DNA of 43,411 nucleotides from Bacteroidales bacterium KHT7 (GTDB lineage: Bacteria > Bacteroidota > Bacteroidia > Bacteroidales > Bacteroidaceae), in the NCBI GenBank assembly GCA_900102385.1, contig FNBQ01000029.1, positions 747 through 44,157 of the forward strand, written 5' to 3'. Positions 14,892 to 22,538 of this stretch are shown piece by piece (position 1 is the first letter of the stretch; every line of letters begins with the position of its first letter). Made by a program: the position numbers and the translations under genes. Under the pieces are notes generated by a model. It had not been told where the DNA came from, searched no databases, and saw only the letters and a list, made by a program, of their open reading frames with translations.

Positions 14892-17800
14892 TTAGAATGT
14901 AAACTTAAAGCCACCACCAACACTATAAGTGTTTGGAACAGAGAAACGCTCGAAGTGACCGCTCATGTTACCGTTACCCTGTGAACTCTCTGGGTCGAAG
15001 TTTGGAAGGTTAGCCCACAAAAGAACGTTGCGAGCGAAACCATAAACTGAGATGTCAAGGTTTCTGAACTTAGGCAACTGATAAGAAAGAGTCAAGTCAC
15101 GAAGCTTAACAAAGCTCTTGTCGTAGATACCAGCCTCAGTTACATTATAATATTTCTGATAATACTCAGCCTTGAAAACTTCTACAGTGTTTGGCTGACC
15201 AGTAGCCTTATCTATACCCTCGGCAACCATCTTACCCTCGTGATAGGCAAGAGACTCCTTAGTTACACCAAAGTAGTTAAGAGTCATGTTTGTTCCGTGG
15301 TACATCTTACCACCCTTCTGCCAATCGAGAGTAGCGGCAAGAGTAAGTCTCTTCCAACGAGCCTTAAGGTTGAAGCCCATATTAAAGTCTGGAGTACACT
15401 CACCAAGGTTTGTCATCTCAGCAGATGCTACAGGAACACCCTTTTCCAAAAGTAGATTGCCATTCTCATCGCGCTGGAAAGCATAACCATAAATATTAGG
15501 ATATGTATAGCCAGCCTGTGCACGAACCTGTGGCTCAACAAAACCACCAAGCATAATACTCTCTACGCCAGGAGCCAACTCTCTTACGTTGTTGCTAACG
15601 CTTGTGTAGTTAACACCAAGATCGATAGTCCAGTCCTTTGTCTCGTAAACAGTTGCATTGATAGAGAACTCATTAGCGAATGTTTCCATTCTACCAGCAT
15701 TTGTTCTCTTATACTGATAACCAGTTGAACCAGCTGTAGGAACATCGAAAATCTGGTCTTTTACATCCTGATAACTGTAAGTGTACTCAATGCGAACCTT
15801 GTTCTTAAACAAGTTAACATCGAAACCAAACTCCCAGTTTGTAGTATTCTGTGGCTTCAAGTTTTCGTCGAAAACCTTGTAGTATGGAGTGTAAGATGTC
15901 GCTCCACCCAATGGGTAGCTGATTGGAGTGTAAGTATACATACCACTACCGTATGATGGAGTGTAGTAATAGTTTGCTCTATATTGACCAGCCTGACCTA
16001 CCTGAGCGTATGAAGCACGCAACTTACCGTAAGAGATTACGTTGTTGTCCTTCAACTCTGGAAGTTCAGTAAAGATCCATCCAAGAGAAACAGATGGATA
16101 GAAGAAACTGCGGCTACCGCGTGGCATTGTTGAAACAACGTCGTTACGACCAGTAACTGTCAAGAACAACATATCTTTCCAAGTCAAAGAAGCCTGACCG
16201 AATGTACCTACGATACGCTCTTTTGACATATAGCTTGACCATCCATTCATAGAAGAGCAGTTACCCATTGTTGGCTGACCATAGAATGCAAGACCGCTTG
16301 CGTCATAGTCCCAAGTACGACGATACTCGTGGTTGAACTCGTTACCAAGGACGAAGCCAAAATCCCACTCTTTGTCTGCACCGAACTTTGCTGTAAAGCT
16401 TGCAGAAAACAAGTTGTTGAATACGTTCTTCTGAACTCCGTAGTCCTCAATCTCACCCTTATTATTGTAAGCAGAGCCCAACTCGGCAACAATTCTGTTG
16501 TCGCCAGTGTACATATCAATACCTGCCTGTTCGCGCAAAGTAAGTTTGTAGTTCTCACCCCAGTTAAGCTTAGGCTGATACTCTACATAAGCGTTACCGA
16601 ACAAACGGCCTGTGTGCTGGAAATACTCGTCATTAGCAGCCCACCAGTATGGGTTGTTGAAGTTTGTAGAACGGAACAAAATCTGTTTTGTAGGATCACC
16701 AGGTACGTGATATGGCAGACCCTTCAAGTCATACTCAGCAGGACATGAATATATAACGTTGATGATACCGCTGTTTGCACCTGGAGCAGAGTTGATGCGT
16801 ACAGAACTGTAGTTTGCAGAGAAACCAGTCTTCCACTCGTCGTTAACCTTCAAGTCAACAGCACCGCGAGCACCTGTTCTCATCATTCCTGTTGATGGGA
16901 TAACACCAGTCTGATAAGTATCGCTTACACCGAAAGAGTAGTTAAGGTTCTCCTTTCTCTGAGAGATACCAAAGCTTGCATTCTGAGTAAAACCTGTGTT
17001 GAAGAAATCGTCAACATTATCGTGAATCTCAGGAGTTACCCAACCAGAAAGACCTGCATCAGCATACTTAGGGTTGTAGTACTGTCCTGTATGTAGGTTT
17101 GCACCGTTATTTGTATAACTGTTAGCAACGTTACCACCATAAGTAGCATTGTTTGGAAGCTCAGAAATCTTAGGACCCCATGACATTGAATTTGACGGAT
17201 CATAAGAAACTTTTAGCAAGTTATTTTGTCTATCTACAACAGATGTTCCCTGAGCATAAACAGTCTGACGCTCGAACATACGGCTTACGTTCTGTGCACT
17301 CAAGTCAGTTGAGAATGTAACAACAGGGCGGTCAGTAGCCTTACTACCACGCTTAGTTGTAATAAGGATTACACCGTTAGAAGCACGGATACCGTAAAGA
17401 GCAGAAGCAGCCTGACCCTTAAGAACGTTGATAGACTCGATATCGTCTGGGTTCAAGTCGATGCTACGACCAGCGTTATCAGAACCAGTTACAGAACTAC
17501 CTGTGCTGAAATCGGCAGATGAAGAAACTGGCATACCATCGATAACATAAAGAGGAGTGTTATCGCCGTCGAACGAACGTGCACCACGAATCACAATCTG
17601 TGAAGATGCACCAGGAGTACCAGATGAAGTACGGATATCAACACCAGTAAGCTTACCCTGCATTGCACTTGCCAAAGACGAAGTACCTGAAGTGTTCAAC
17701 TGGTCGGCAGTCAATGTCTGAGAAGCAAAACCCTGAGCCTTCTTCTCGCGGCTGATACCCATTGCTGTAACAACAATCTCGTCAAGGTTGTGATCGGCTG

Positions 17801-18083
17801 TATAAAGCACAACACGCATATTCTTGGCAACAGTCACGTTCTTTGTAACCATACCAATGTACGAAATCACAAGATGACTTTTCTGTGAAGGGACTTCGAT
17901 ATTGAACTTACCATCAACGTCGGTGATAGTACCGTTCTTTGTTCCCTCAACTAAGATAGATGCACCGATTACCGGCATTCCATCGGCATCTGACACTACA
18001 GTACCAGAAACCTTCATCTGTGCCTTTGTTATTCCACAAAACAGGAATAAGAAGGCACAAAAAACGATTAATTTTTCTTTCAT
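14892..18083 (-). CDS. SusC/RagA-like TonB-dependent transporter (pair 1)
   Basis: This 1063-residue outer-membrane importer starts with a signal peptide (MKEKLIVFCAFLFLFCGITKAQ). A carboxypeptidase-regulatory-like domain follows (about 23-100; VSGTVVSDADGMPVIGASILVEG). The TonB plug (about 110-240) carries the EIVVTAMG and LYVIDGMP motifs and the SusC signature SINVLKGQAASALYGIRASNGVILITTKRG. The large beta-barrel ends in the terminal aromatic FTF. It is the first gene of a two-gene unit with susD. A promoter about 110 nt upstream leaves a long leader that begins with a stem-loop. The ligand is unknown. Confidence 0.95.
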   Translation of the reverse strand: MKEKLIVFCAFLFLFCGITKAQMKVSGTVVSDADGMPVIGASILVEGTKNGTITDVDGKFNIEVPSQKSHLVISYIGMVTKNVTVAKNMRVVLYTADHNLDEIVVTAMGISREKKAQGFASQTLTADQLNTSGTSSLASAMQGKLTGVDIRTSSGTPGASSQIVIRGARSFDGDNTPLYVIDGMPVSSSADFSTGSSVTGSDNAGRSIDLNPDDIESINVLKGQAASALYGIRASNGVILITTKRGSKATDRPVVTFSTDLSAQNVSRMFERQTVYAQGTSVVDRQNNLLKVSYDPSNSMSWGPKISELPNNATYGGNVANSYTNNGANLHTGQYYNPKYADAGLSGWVTPEIHDNVDDFFNTGFTQNASFGISQRKENLNYSFGVSDTYQTGVIPSTGMMRTGARGAVDLKVNDEWKTGFSANYSSVRINSAPGANSGIINVIYSCPAEYDLKGLPYHVPGDPTKQILFRSTNFNNPYWWAANDEYFQHTGRLFGNAYVEYQPKLNWGENYKLTLREQAGIDMYTGDNRIVAELGSAYNNKGEIEDYGVQKNVFNNLFSASFTAKFGADKEWDFGFVLGNEFNHEYRRTWDYDASGLAFYGQPTMGNCSSMNGWSSYMSKERIVGTFGQASLTWKDMLFLTVTGRNDVVSTMPRGSRSFFYPSVSLGWIFTELPELKDNNVISYGKLRASYAQVGQAGQYRANYYYTPSYGSGMYTYTPISYPLGGATSYTPYYKVFDENLKPQNTTNWEFGFDVNLFKNKVRIEYTYSYQDVKDQIFDVPTAGSTGYQYKRTNAGRMETFANEFSINATVYETKDWTIDLGVNYTSVSNNVRELAPGVESIMLGGFVEPQVRAQAGYTYPNIYGYAFQRDENGNLLLEKGVPVASAEMTNLGECTPDFNMGFNLKARWKRLTLAATLDWQKGGKMYHGTNMTLNYFGVTKESLAYHEGKMVAEGIDKATGQPNTVEVFKAEYYQKYYNVTEAGIYDKSFVKLRDLTLSYQLPKFRNLDISVYGFARNVLLWANLPNFDPESSQGNGNMSGHFERFSVPNTYSVGGGFKFTF

Positions 18084-18172
18084 AAAAATAATCCCTCTTA
18101 CTAAAAAAATAACTATACTTGTTTTTATTATATCTTAATTTTTACATCTAATTTACACCTTTCATTTTGAAA

Positions 18173-18189
18173 TCAGAAACGCTTTCTGA
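18173..18189 (-). promoter_or_regulatory. Stem-loop at the 5' end of the susC-1 leader
   Basis: TCAGAAA-CGC-TTTCTGA is a perfect 7-bp stem a few nt downstream of the predicted transcription start (about 18193). It could stabilise the RNA 5' end or be a regulatory site. Confidence 0.5.
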
Positions 18190-18199
18190 CTTACACTTT

Positions 18200-18233
18200 G
18201 CAAAGATATGTATATTTTTTGCATTTCTACAAA
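18200..18233 (-). promoter_or_regulatory. Promoter of susC-susD pair 1
   Basis: On the minus strand, TTTG (18230-18233), a 21-nt spacer and TATCTTTGC (18200-18208) match the consensus. The leader to the susC ATG is about 110 nt, much longer than at most genes here. Confidence 0.65.
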
Positions 18234-18276
18234 AATATGTAAGAAAAATATGCTAAAAAGCTACATTTTTTTATTT

Positions 18277-18294
18277 ATACCATAATTATGGTAT
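18277..18294. promoter_or_regulatory. Perfect 18-bp palindrome upstream of the susC-1 promoter
   Basis: ATACCATAATTATGGTAT is a perfect uninterrupted palindrome about 44 bp upstream of the -33 element, in the 311-bp gap between the lipoprotein gene terminator and susC. The lack of a loop suggests a dimeric protein-binding site rather than an RNA hairpin. The rest of the gap is AT-rich and featureless. Confidence 0.45.
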
Positions 18295-18341
18295 CAAAAA
18301 TCATAAATATGCGGTAAAAATTCGTTCTTTTCCGCACAGGT

Positions 18342-18370
18342 ACAAAAAAAGAGGCTCACGAATGAGCCTC
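18342..18370 (-). terminator. Terminator of the rsmI-lipoprotein unit
   Basis: The perfect stem GAGGCTCA-CGAA-TGAGCCTC is followed on the minus strand by TTTTTTT. It lies 26 nt past the lipoprotein stop codon. Confidence 0.9.
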
Positions 18371-18395
18371 TCTATATAAAGCATTCTGATTCAGA

Positions 18396-19235
18396 TTACT
18401 TTGTTACGATAACCAAGTACTTAGAAATACTCCAGAACTTAGCCTGGTTAGTGATAGTAAGAACATACTCCTTGTTACCATTCTTCTCAAGAGTATATGA
18501 GTCAGATGGGTGGCTTGTCATGATAGTAGCCTTCTTAGAGTTAGTCTGGATAGTTGTAATCTTACGAAGGTCGCCCTTAGTGAAGAATGAGTTGTTGAAG
18601 TCGCCGTTCTTCAAAACGTCGCCGCTCTTAAGGATGTTGTTCTGCTTCAAAGTCTTCTTGTTAGCAAGAACATAGTAAACTGTGTTCAAAGAAGCATCCT
18701 GATCAGCCATTGTCTTCTCGTTAGCTGCCTTAGTAGCCTGAAGGTCTGCAACGTTTGAGTTAAGGTTAGCTACAGTCTGGTCAAGCTCAGCGATTCTGAT
18801 GTTCTTCTGCTCAAGCTCAGCCTGAAGCTGCTTAATCTGCTCTTCCTTCTCCTCAAGCTGCTTAGTAAGCTGCTCGATAGTCTCCTTCAACTTAGTTGAG
18901 TTGTAAGAGCTGTTGCGAAGACGAGCCTTAAGGTTAGCAATCTCCTTGCGGTTCTGCTCCATCTTCTCTGCGATGAACTTGATGTTCTCAGAGATCTTTG
19001 CCTTGTTGTTGCCCTCAGCACCCTTAGCAAGGTCTACACGGCCCTCAGCCTCGTTAATCTGACGGAAACCTTCCTGAATATCGTTGAATGTGCCCATCAA
19101 CTCGTCAAGTTCAGCATCCTTACTTGCAACAACCTGTGCCAATGAGTCCTTCTGCTGGTTGCTTCTTTCCAACTCTTTCTTGTTACAAGCTACAAACATA
19201 GTCGCACATAGTGCAAACAAAACTACTTTTCTCAT
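18396..19235 (-). CDS. Coiled-coil lipoprotein of unknown function
   Basis: This 279-residue protein has a lipoprotein signal peptide (MRKVVLFALCATMFVAC, Cys17). A long coiled coil runs from about 25 to 185, with heptad-rich stretches such as LKETIEQLTKQLEEKEEQIK. A small beta-rich C-terminal domain (about 200-279) contains SGDVLKNGDFNNSFFTKGDLRKI. The pattern is known from conserved hypothetical Bacteroidales lipoproteins; no function is recognised. It lies 17 nt downstream of rsmI on the same strand with no promoter seen between, so the two are probably co-transcribed, and it ends in a strong terminator. It is probably anchored in the outer membrane facing the periplasm. Confidence 0.85.
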   Translation of the reverse strand: MRKVVLFALCATMFVACNKKELERSNQQKDSLAQVVASKDAELDELMGTFNDIQEGFRQINEAEGRVDLAKGAEGNNKAKISENIKFIAEKMEQNRKEIANLKARLRNSSYNSTKLKETIEQLTKQLEEKEEQIKQLQAELEQKNIRIAELDQTVANLNSNVADLQATKAANEKTMADQDASLNTVYYVLANKKTLKQNNILKSGDVLKNGDFNNSFFTKGDLRKITTIQTNSKKATIMTSHPSDSYTLEKNGNKEYVLTITNQAKFWSISKYLVIVTK

Positions 19236-19252
19236 ACTTTTGTACTTTTAAT

Positions 19253-20008
19253 TTAAATATTATTAATGTTATTCTTATATTTCTTGCTTTTTCGCTCTTC
19301 TTTTTGGAGTTCCTTTTGGTGTTCCTTCTCCTCCTTGGCGTCGATGCCTGCAAGCACTATCACAATCTCGCCCTTGGGCTCTGTCTCGGTAAAGTGCTGT
19401 ATCACCTCAGCCAGCGTGCCACGAACGCTTTCCTCGTGTACCTTCGAAATCTCACGGCACACGCTTACTTGCCTCTCGGCGCCGAAATATTCAACGAATT
19501 GCGTCAGGGTCTTGACCAATCTGTAAGGCGACTCGTAAAATATCATTGTCCTCGACTCTTGCTTTAATGCTTCGAGGCGCGTTGCCCTTCCCTTTTTCTG
19601 CGGAAGGAATCCTTCGAAGCAGAATCGTTCGTCGGGCAGTCCCGAACTTACCAGCGCCGGAACGAAGGCTGTGGCTCCCGGCAGGGTCTGAACCTCGATG
19701 CCGTTTCTCACACACTCGCGGACCAGCAGAAAGCCGGGGTCGGAAATGGCGGGAGTGCCGGCATCGGATATAAGCGCAACTGTCTCGCCTGCCTTTATCC
19801 TTCTTACGATGCTCTCGGTTGTCTGGTGCTCGTTGAACTTGTGGTGCGACTGCATTGCATTCTTTATCTCGTAATGCTTAAGCAGTATTCCCGATGTACG
19901 GGTGTCCTCAGCAAGTATCAAATCAGCCTCTTTTAGTACCCTGATAGCTCTGAAGGTCATATCCTCCATATTTCCTACCGGAGTAGGTACAACAAACAAT
20001 TTTCCCAT
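19253..20008 (-). CDS. rsmI: 16S rRNA (cytidine(1402)-2'-O)-methyltransferase
   Basis: RsmI 2'-O-methylates C1402 in the decoding centre of 16S rRNA. The protein has 251 residues, slightly shorter than E. coli RsmI (286). Tetrapyrrole-methylase-fold motifs are visible: LFVVPTPVGNMEDMTFRAIRVL (1-25), AEDTRTSGILLKHY, ALISDAGTPAISDPGFLLVREC and LPGATAFVPALVSSGLP, then FEGFLPQKKGRA and FYESPYRLVKTL. The C terminus ends in a Lys/Glu-rich tail after IVIVLAG. It is the first gene of a unit with the coiled-coil lipoprotein. Confidence 0.96.
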   Translation of the reverse strand: MGKLFVVPTPVGNMEDMTFRAIRVLKEADLILAEDTRTSGILLKHYEIKNAMQSHHKFNEHQTTESIVRRIKAGETVALISDAGTPAISDPGFLLVRECVRNGIEVQTLPGATAFVPALVSSGLPDERFCFEGFLPQKKGRATRLEALKQESRTMIFYESPYRLVKTLTQFVEYFGAERQVSVCREISKVHEESVRGTLAEVIQHFTETEPKGEIVIVLAGIDAKEEKEHQKELQKEERKSKKYKNNINNI

Positions 20009-20029
20009 CGCCTATTTCGTTAAACCGCT

Positions 20030-20038
20030 GCAAATATA
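20030..20038 (-). promoter_or_regulatory. -7 element of rsmI
   Basis: The minus strand reads TATATTTGC, 21 nt before the rsmI ATG. The -33 region is not clear. Confidence 0.55.
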
Positions 20039-20144
20039 TACATAAAGTTGAATACTTCATAAAAACTACAGATTTTTTAACACTTGTTTAGTATTTTGGG
20101 CGCATTTTTAAAGAAAGTTTACAATTCAACTCCTTTTTTTAAAG

Positions 20145-20153
20145 TATTTTTGC
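20145..20153 (+). promoter_or_regulatory. -7 element of the AI-2E family gene
   Basis: TATTTTTGC lies 27 nt before ATG 20181. The -33 region is weak. Confidence 0.5.
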
Positions 20154-20180
20154 ATTTGATAAAAAATATTTAAAACGCTT

Positions 20181-21299
20181 ATGTTCGACAAAAAAATCAC
20201 GTTCGACAGTTTCATCCGAGGATGTATTTCGGCTCTTATCCTGATACTATTGTATGTCTTGTTCAAGAGCATTAAGGGTGCGCTACTTCCGTTCTTCATT
20301 GCATGGCTTCTTGCATATATGCTCTACCCTCTCGTTTCGTTCTTTCAGTACAAGTGCAGACTGAAGAGCAGGACGGTGAGCATCTTTGTGTCAATAGCGG
20401 TAGTAATAGGCGTGCTTACGGGTCTGCTGGTGCTTACCATTCCGTCGCTTAGCAAGGAGTGCGCAATATTTGTGCAAATTGCCGAGAAATTCATAACGCA
20501 AGAGGCTGAGATGGCGCAGACGCCGGGAACAGTACCGTATATAATCAGCGACTATCTTAACGATATGGACTTGCAGCAGTATGTAAACGGCGAGGCTTTC
20601 ACCAATACGCTGAAAGAAACTCTGCCCGAGGTGTGGGACTTGTTTCTGGGTACTGCCAACGTGGTGATGAGTATATTCACATTATTTATAATATTACTAT
20701 ATATGTTTTTCATCCTGCTCGACTACGAGACTTTCTCAGAGGGCTGGGTGAACCTTGTGCCGTTTAAGCACCGACAGATGGTAAGCACGCTGGTTAGCGA
20801 CGTGGAGAAGGGCATGAACAGTTATTTCCGCGGTCAGGCAACGGTGGCTTTCTTTGTGGGCGTGCTGTTCTGCATCGGGTTCAGCATCATCGACTTTCCG
20901 CTGGCTATACTTTTGGGAGTTATCATCGGAATACTGAACCTTGTGCCTTACATGCAACTTATAGCCTTTATACCGACCATTCTGCTGGCTCTGATAAAAA
21001 GCGCGAGCACGGGCGAGAACTTCTGGTACATCCTTGGCATGGCGCTGGTGGTGTTTGCCGTGGTGCAGATTATTCAGGACGCAATACTCACTCCGCGAAT
21101 AATGGGCAAGATTACAGGTCTGAATCCTGCGGTAATCCTGCTGTCGCTCTCTGTCTGGGGCAGTCTGCTTGGCATACTTGGAATGATTATCGCCCTGCCG
21201 TTCACCACTCTCCTGCTGTCGTACTACAGGCGTTACATCGAGTTGAACGAACGGAAACAAAAGGTTAAGGCTTGGCGGGAAGGCAAGAAGAATTCATAA
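20181..21299 (+). CDS. AI-2E family transporter (PerM/YdiK-like membrane protein)
   Basis: This 372-residue polytopic membrane protein has an N-terminal helix pair (about 12-60), a helix near 70-90, a soluble stretch (about 95-150) and a C-terminal bundle of helices. Family motifs are visible in the C-terminal half: AILLGVIIGILNLVPYMQLIAFIPTILLAL and ILTPRIMGKITGLNPAVILLSLSVWGSLLGILGMIIALPFT. Members export small solutes or act in Na+/H+ exchange; autoinducer-2 export is established only for a few. It stands alone on the plus strand, divergent from rsmI. Confidence 0.92.
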   Translation: MFDKKITFDSFIRGCISALILILLYVLFKSIKGALLPFFIAWLLAYMLYPLVSFFQYKCRLKSRTVSIFVSIAVVIGVLTGLLVLTIPSLSKECAIFVQIAEKFITQEAEMAQTPGTVPYIISDYLNDMDLQQYVNGEAFTNTLKETLPEVWDLFLGTANVVMSIFTLFIILLYMFFILLDYETFSEGWVNLVPFKHRQMVSTLVSDVEKGMNSYFRGQATVAFFVGVLFCIGFSIIDFPLAILLGVIIGILNLVPYMQLIAFIPTILLALIKSASTGENFWYILGMALVVFAVVQIIQDAILTPRIMGKITGLNPAVILLSLSVWGSLLGILGMIIALPFTTLLLSYYRRYIELNERKQKVKAWREGKKNS

Positions 21300-21300
21300 T

Positions 21301-21372
21301 TCATAATTCAGAATTGACAATGGACAGTTGACAATTGGGGAATTCATAATTCAAAATTCATAATTGATAATT
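21301..21372. repeat. Dispersed AT-rich repeat (AATTCATAATTCA / TTGACAATGGACAGTTGACA), copy 2
   Basis: Tandem CATAATTCA words surround the TTGACAATGGACAGTTGACA core, directly after the AI-2E stop codon. The core matches 10489-10513. Confidence 0.7.
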
Positions 21373-21399
21373 GCTACTGGTGCGATAAGATTCTTGGTT

Positions 21400-21462
21400 C
21401 TGCCGAATTTTTGCGCCCTACCTATGGCAGCTTATTGCCGTAGGAACACAAGAATTCGGCGG
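21400..21462 (+). repeat. REP-like element with a different insert
   Basis: Outer arms CTGCCGAATT and AATTCGGCGG are as in the other long forms, but the interior has a different sequence containing CCTA...TGGCA-gctta-TTGCC...TAGG, which also folds. The shared ends of the interior (GCGC at the left, ACAAG at the right) resemble the common insert. Confidence 0.75.
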
Positions 21463-21481
21463 CTTCGCCTCCCCCTTAGTT

Positions 21482-21605
21482 CTGCCGAATTTGTCGCTCG
21501 AACTTTGTTCGCTTGCTACCGAAGGGACCATAGGTCGAGCGGCAAATTCCCATTTATTTCACAGCCGAATTGCAAATTCGGCAGAACATAAGAGGGTTTC
21601 GGTAG
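21482..21605 (+). repeat. REP-like element plus paired palindrome, left of tRNA-Lys
   Basis: The left arm CTGCCGAATT and most of the 39-nt insert (21495-21527) are followed by a divergent CATAGGTCGAGCGG and then a hairpin GCCGAATT-GCA-AATTCGGC (21564-21582). Bases 21543-21605 are identical to 22341-22403. The rest of the gap up to the tRNA promoter (21606-21789) shows no gene. Confidence 0.85.
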
Positions 21606-21789
21606 TGAGTCCTGCCCTTTCAGGGCGTGATTCTTCAGACTCACACATAATAAACGGCATTTACACGGAATACGATGGTTGTATTTTATTGTATTCGTGC
21701 TTTCGGCTTTTAAATATAAGCGAAGAAAAGAGTTTTCTTTCGAAAAAAGTCATAAAAAGCGGCAGAAACTCTATTTTTTCTTACAAACA

Positions 21790-21822
21790 TTTGGCTATTT
21801 CGTTTTTTTGCCCTATATTTGC
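21790..21822 (+). promoter_or_regulatory. Promoter of tRNA-Lys
   Basis: TTTG (21790-21793), a 20-nt spacer and TATATTTGC (21814-21822) match the full Bacteroidetes consensus, 24 nt before the mature tRNA start. Confidence 0.75.
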
Positions 21823-21846
21823 ACTCGCTTTCGAGCAGTAAGGTTT

Positions 21847-21919
21847 GATCCGCTAGCTCAGCAGGTAGAGCACAACACTTTTAATGTTGGGGTCTTGGGT
21901 TCGAACCCCAAGCGGATCA
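21847..21919 (+). tRNA. tRNA-Lys (anticodon TTT)
   Basis: The cloverleaf is complete. The acceptor stem is GATCCGC with GCGGATC. The D arm is GCTC...GAGC. The anticodon arm CAACA-CTTTTAA-TGTTG gives anticodon TTT. The T arm is TTGGG-TTCGAAC-CCCAA and the discriminator is A. The mature length is 73 nt without an encoded CCA. It has its own promoter and terminator and is flanked on both sides by repeat clusters. Confidence 0.97.
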
Positions 21920-21926
21920 CCCACAG

Positions 21927-21955
21927 AAAGGACTTCTTTTCGAAGTCCTTTTTTT
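21927..21955 (+). terminator. Terminator of tRNA-Lys
   Basis: AAAGGACTTC pairs with GAAGTCCTTT around a 5-nt loop, followed by a T run, starting 8 nt after the tRNA. Confidence 0.93.
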
Positions 21956-21969
21956 GTTTTTGTACACTT

Positions 21970-22084
21970 CTAGTCGCATAGCGACAAGATGTTATGAATA
22001 AGAACTGATGCTTTCGAGCAAAATACTTTTTTCCGCGGTGGGAATTCTTGCGTCCCTTCGGTAGCAAGCGAACAAAGTTCGAGC
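21970..22084 (-). repeat. Composite repeat right of tRNA-Lys, copy 1
   Basis: It starts with the small palindrome GTCGC-ATA-GCGAC type word. A shared stretch follows (GAACTGATGCTTTCGA, CAAAATACTTTTT, GCGGTGGGAATT), and then the 39-nt insert in the minus orientation (22047-22084). A near copy of the first 90 nt lies at 22219-22310 and a partial one at 28270-28360. Confidence 0.8.
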
Positions 22085-22165
22085 AGCAATTTCAGCTTAA
22101 CATGGAATAGCAAAGTGAACAGAGTTAGAGGAAAGCAAGAGTTCGGCTGCTTCGTTCCCTTGGTT

Positions 22166-22217
22166 CTGCCGAATTTCCGAATTCGGCAGCATTAAAGAAA
22201 GGGAGTTTGTAACTCCC
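22166..22217 (+). repeat. REP-like double hairpin, short form
   Basis: Stem 1 is a perfect CTGCCGAATT-TCCG-AATTCGGCAG. After CATTAAAGAAA comes stem 2 GGGAGTT-TGT-AACTCCC. Relative to the copies at 11.4 and 12.2 kb, both arms of stem 2 changed together (A to G with T to C). Confidence 0.9.
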
Positions 22218-22218
22218 A

Positions 22219-22426
22219 TTGTCGCATAGCGACAAAAAGTTATGCGGGAACTGATGCTTTCGAACAAAATACTTTTTCAGCGGTGGGAATTCTTGCATCC
22301 CTTCGGCTTCGCATAACTTGTTTTTCAGCGGTGGGAATTACAAATTCCCATTTATTTCACAGCCGAATTGCAAATTCGGCAGAACATAAGAGGGTTTCGG
22401 TAGCAAGCGAACAGAGGTCGAAGGAC
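22219..22426. repeat. Composite repeat right of tRNA-Lys, copy 2, with paired palindromes
   Basis: GTCGCATAGCGAC and the shared stretch are followed by a decayed insert (TTCTTGCATCCCTTCGG), GGGAATT-ACA-AATTCCC (22333-22349) and GCCGAATT-GCA-AATTCGGC (22362-22380). Then comes GGTAGCAAGCGAAC, a part of the insert in minus orientation. The 63 nt at 22341-22403 equal 21543-21605 exactly. No gene lies in 21956-22538. Confidence 0.85.
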
Positions 22427-22486
22427 AAATTCGATTTACGTTTTTTTGCTATTGTATAAGCAATTTACAATCCGACACAGACATAA

Positions 22487-22523
22487 AAAAAGAGTGCCGT
22501 TTTCACGACACTCTTCTTTTTTT
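22487..22523 (-). terminator. Terminator of susC-susD pair 2
   Basis: The stem AAGAGTG...CACTCTT, with an inner CG pair, is flanked by A and T runs on both sides, 16 nt past the susD-2 stop codon. It could act in both directions. Confidence 0.8.
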
Positions 22524-22538
22524 GATGTTATCTATTAT

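Noticed and set aside
13387-18083. A polysaccharide utilisation locus around susC/susD pair 1
   Set aside because: No carbohydrate-active enzyme, sensor or sigma/anti-sigma gene is adjacent. The same holds for pair 2. Only the transport pair can be supported.
21364-22067. ORFs of 60-116 codons around tRNA-Lys
   Set aside because: They overlap the repeats and in one case the tRNA itself. Not credible as genes.
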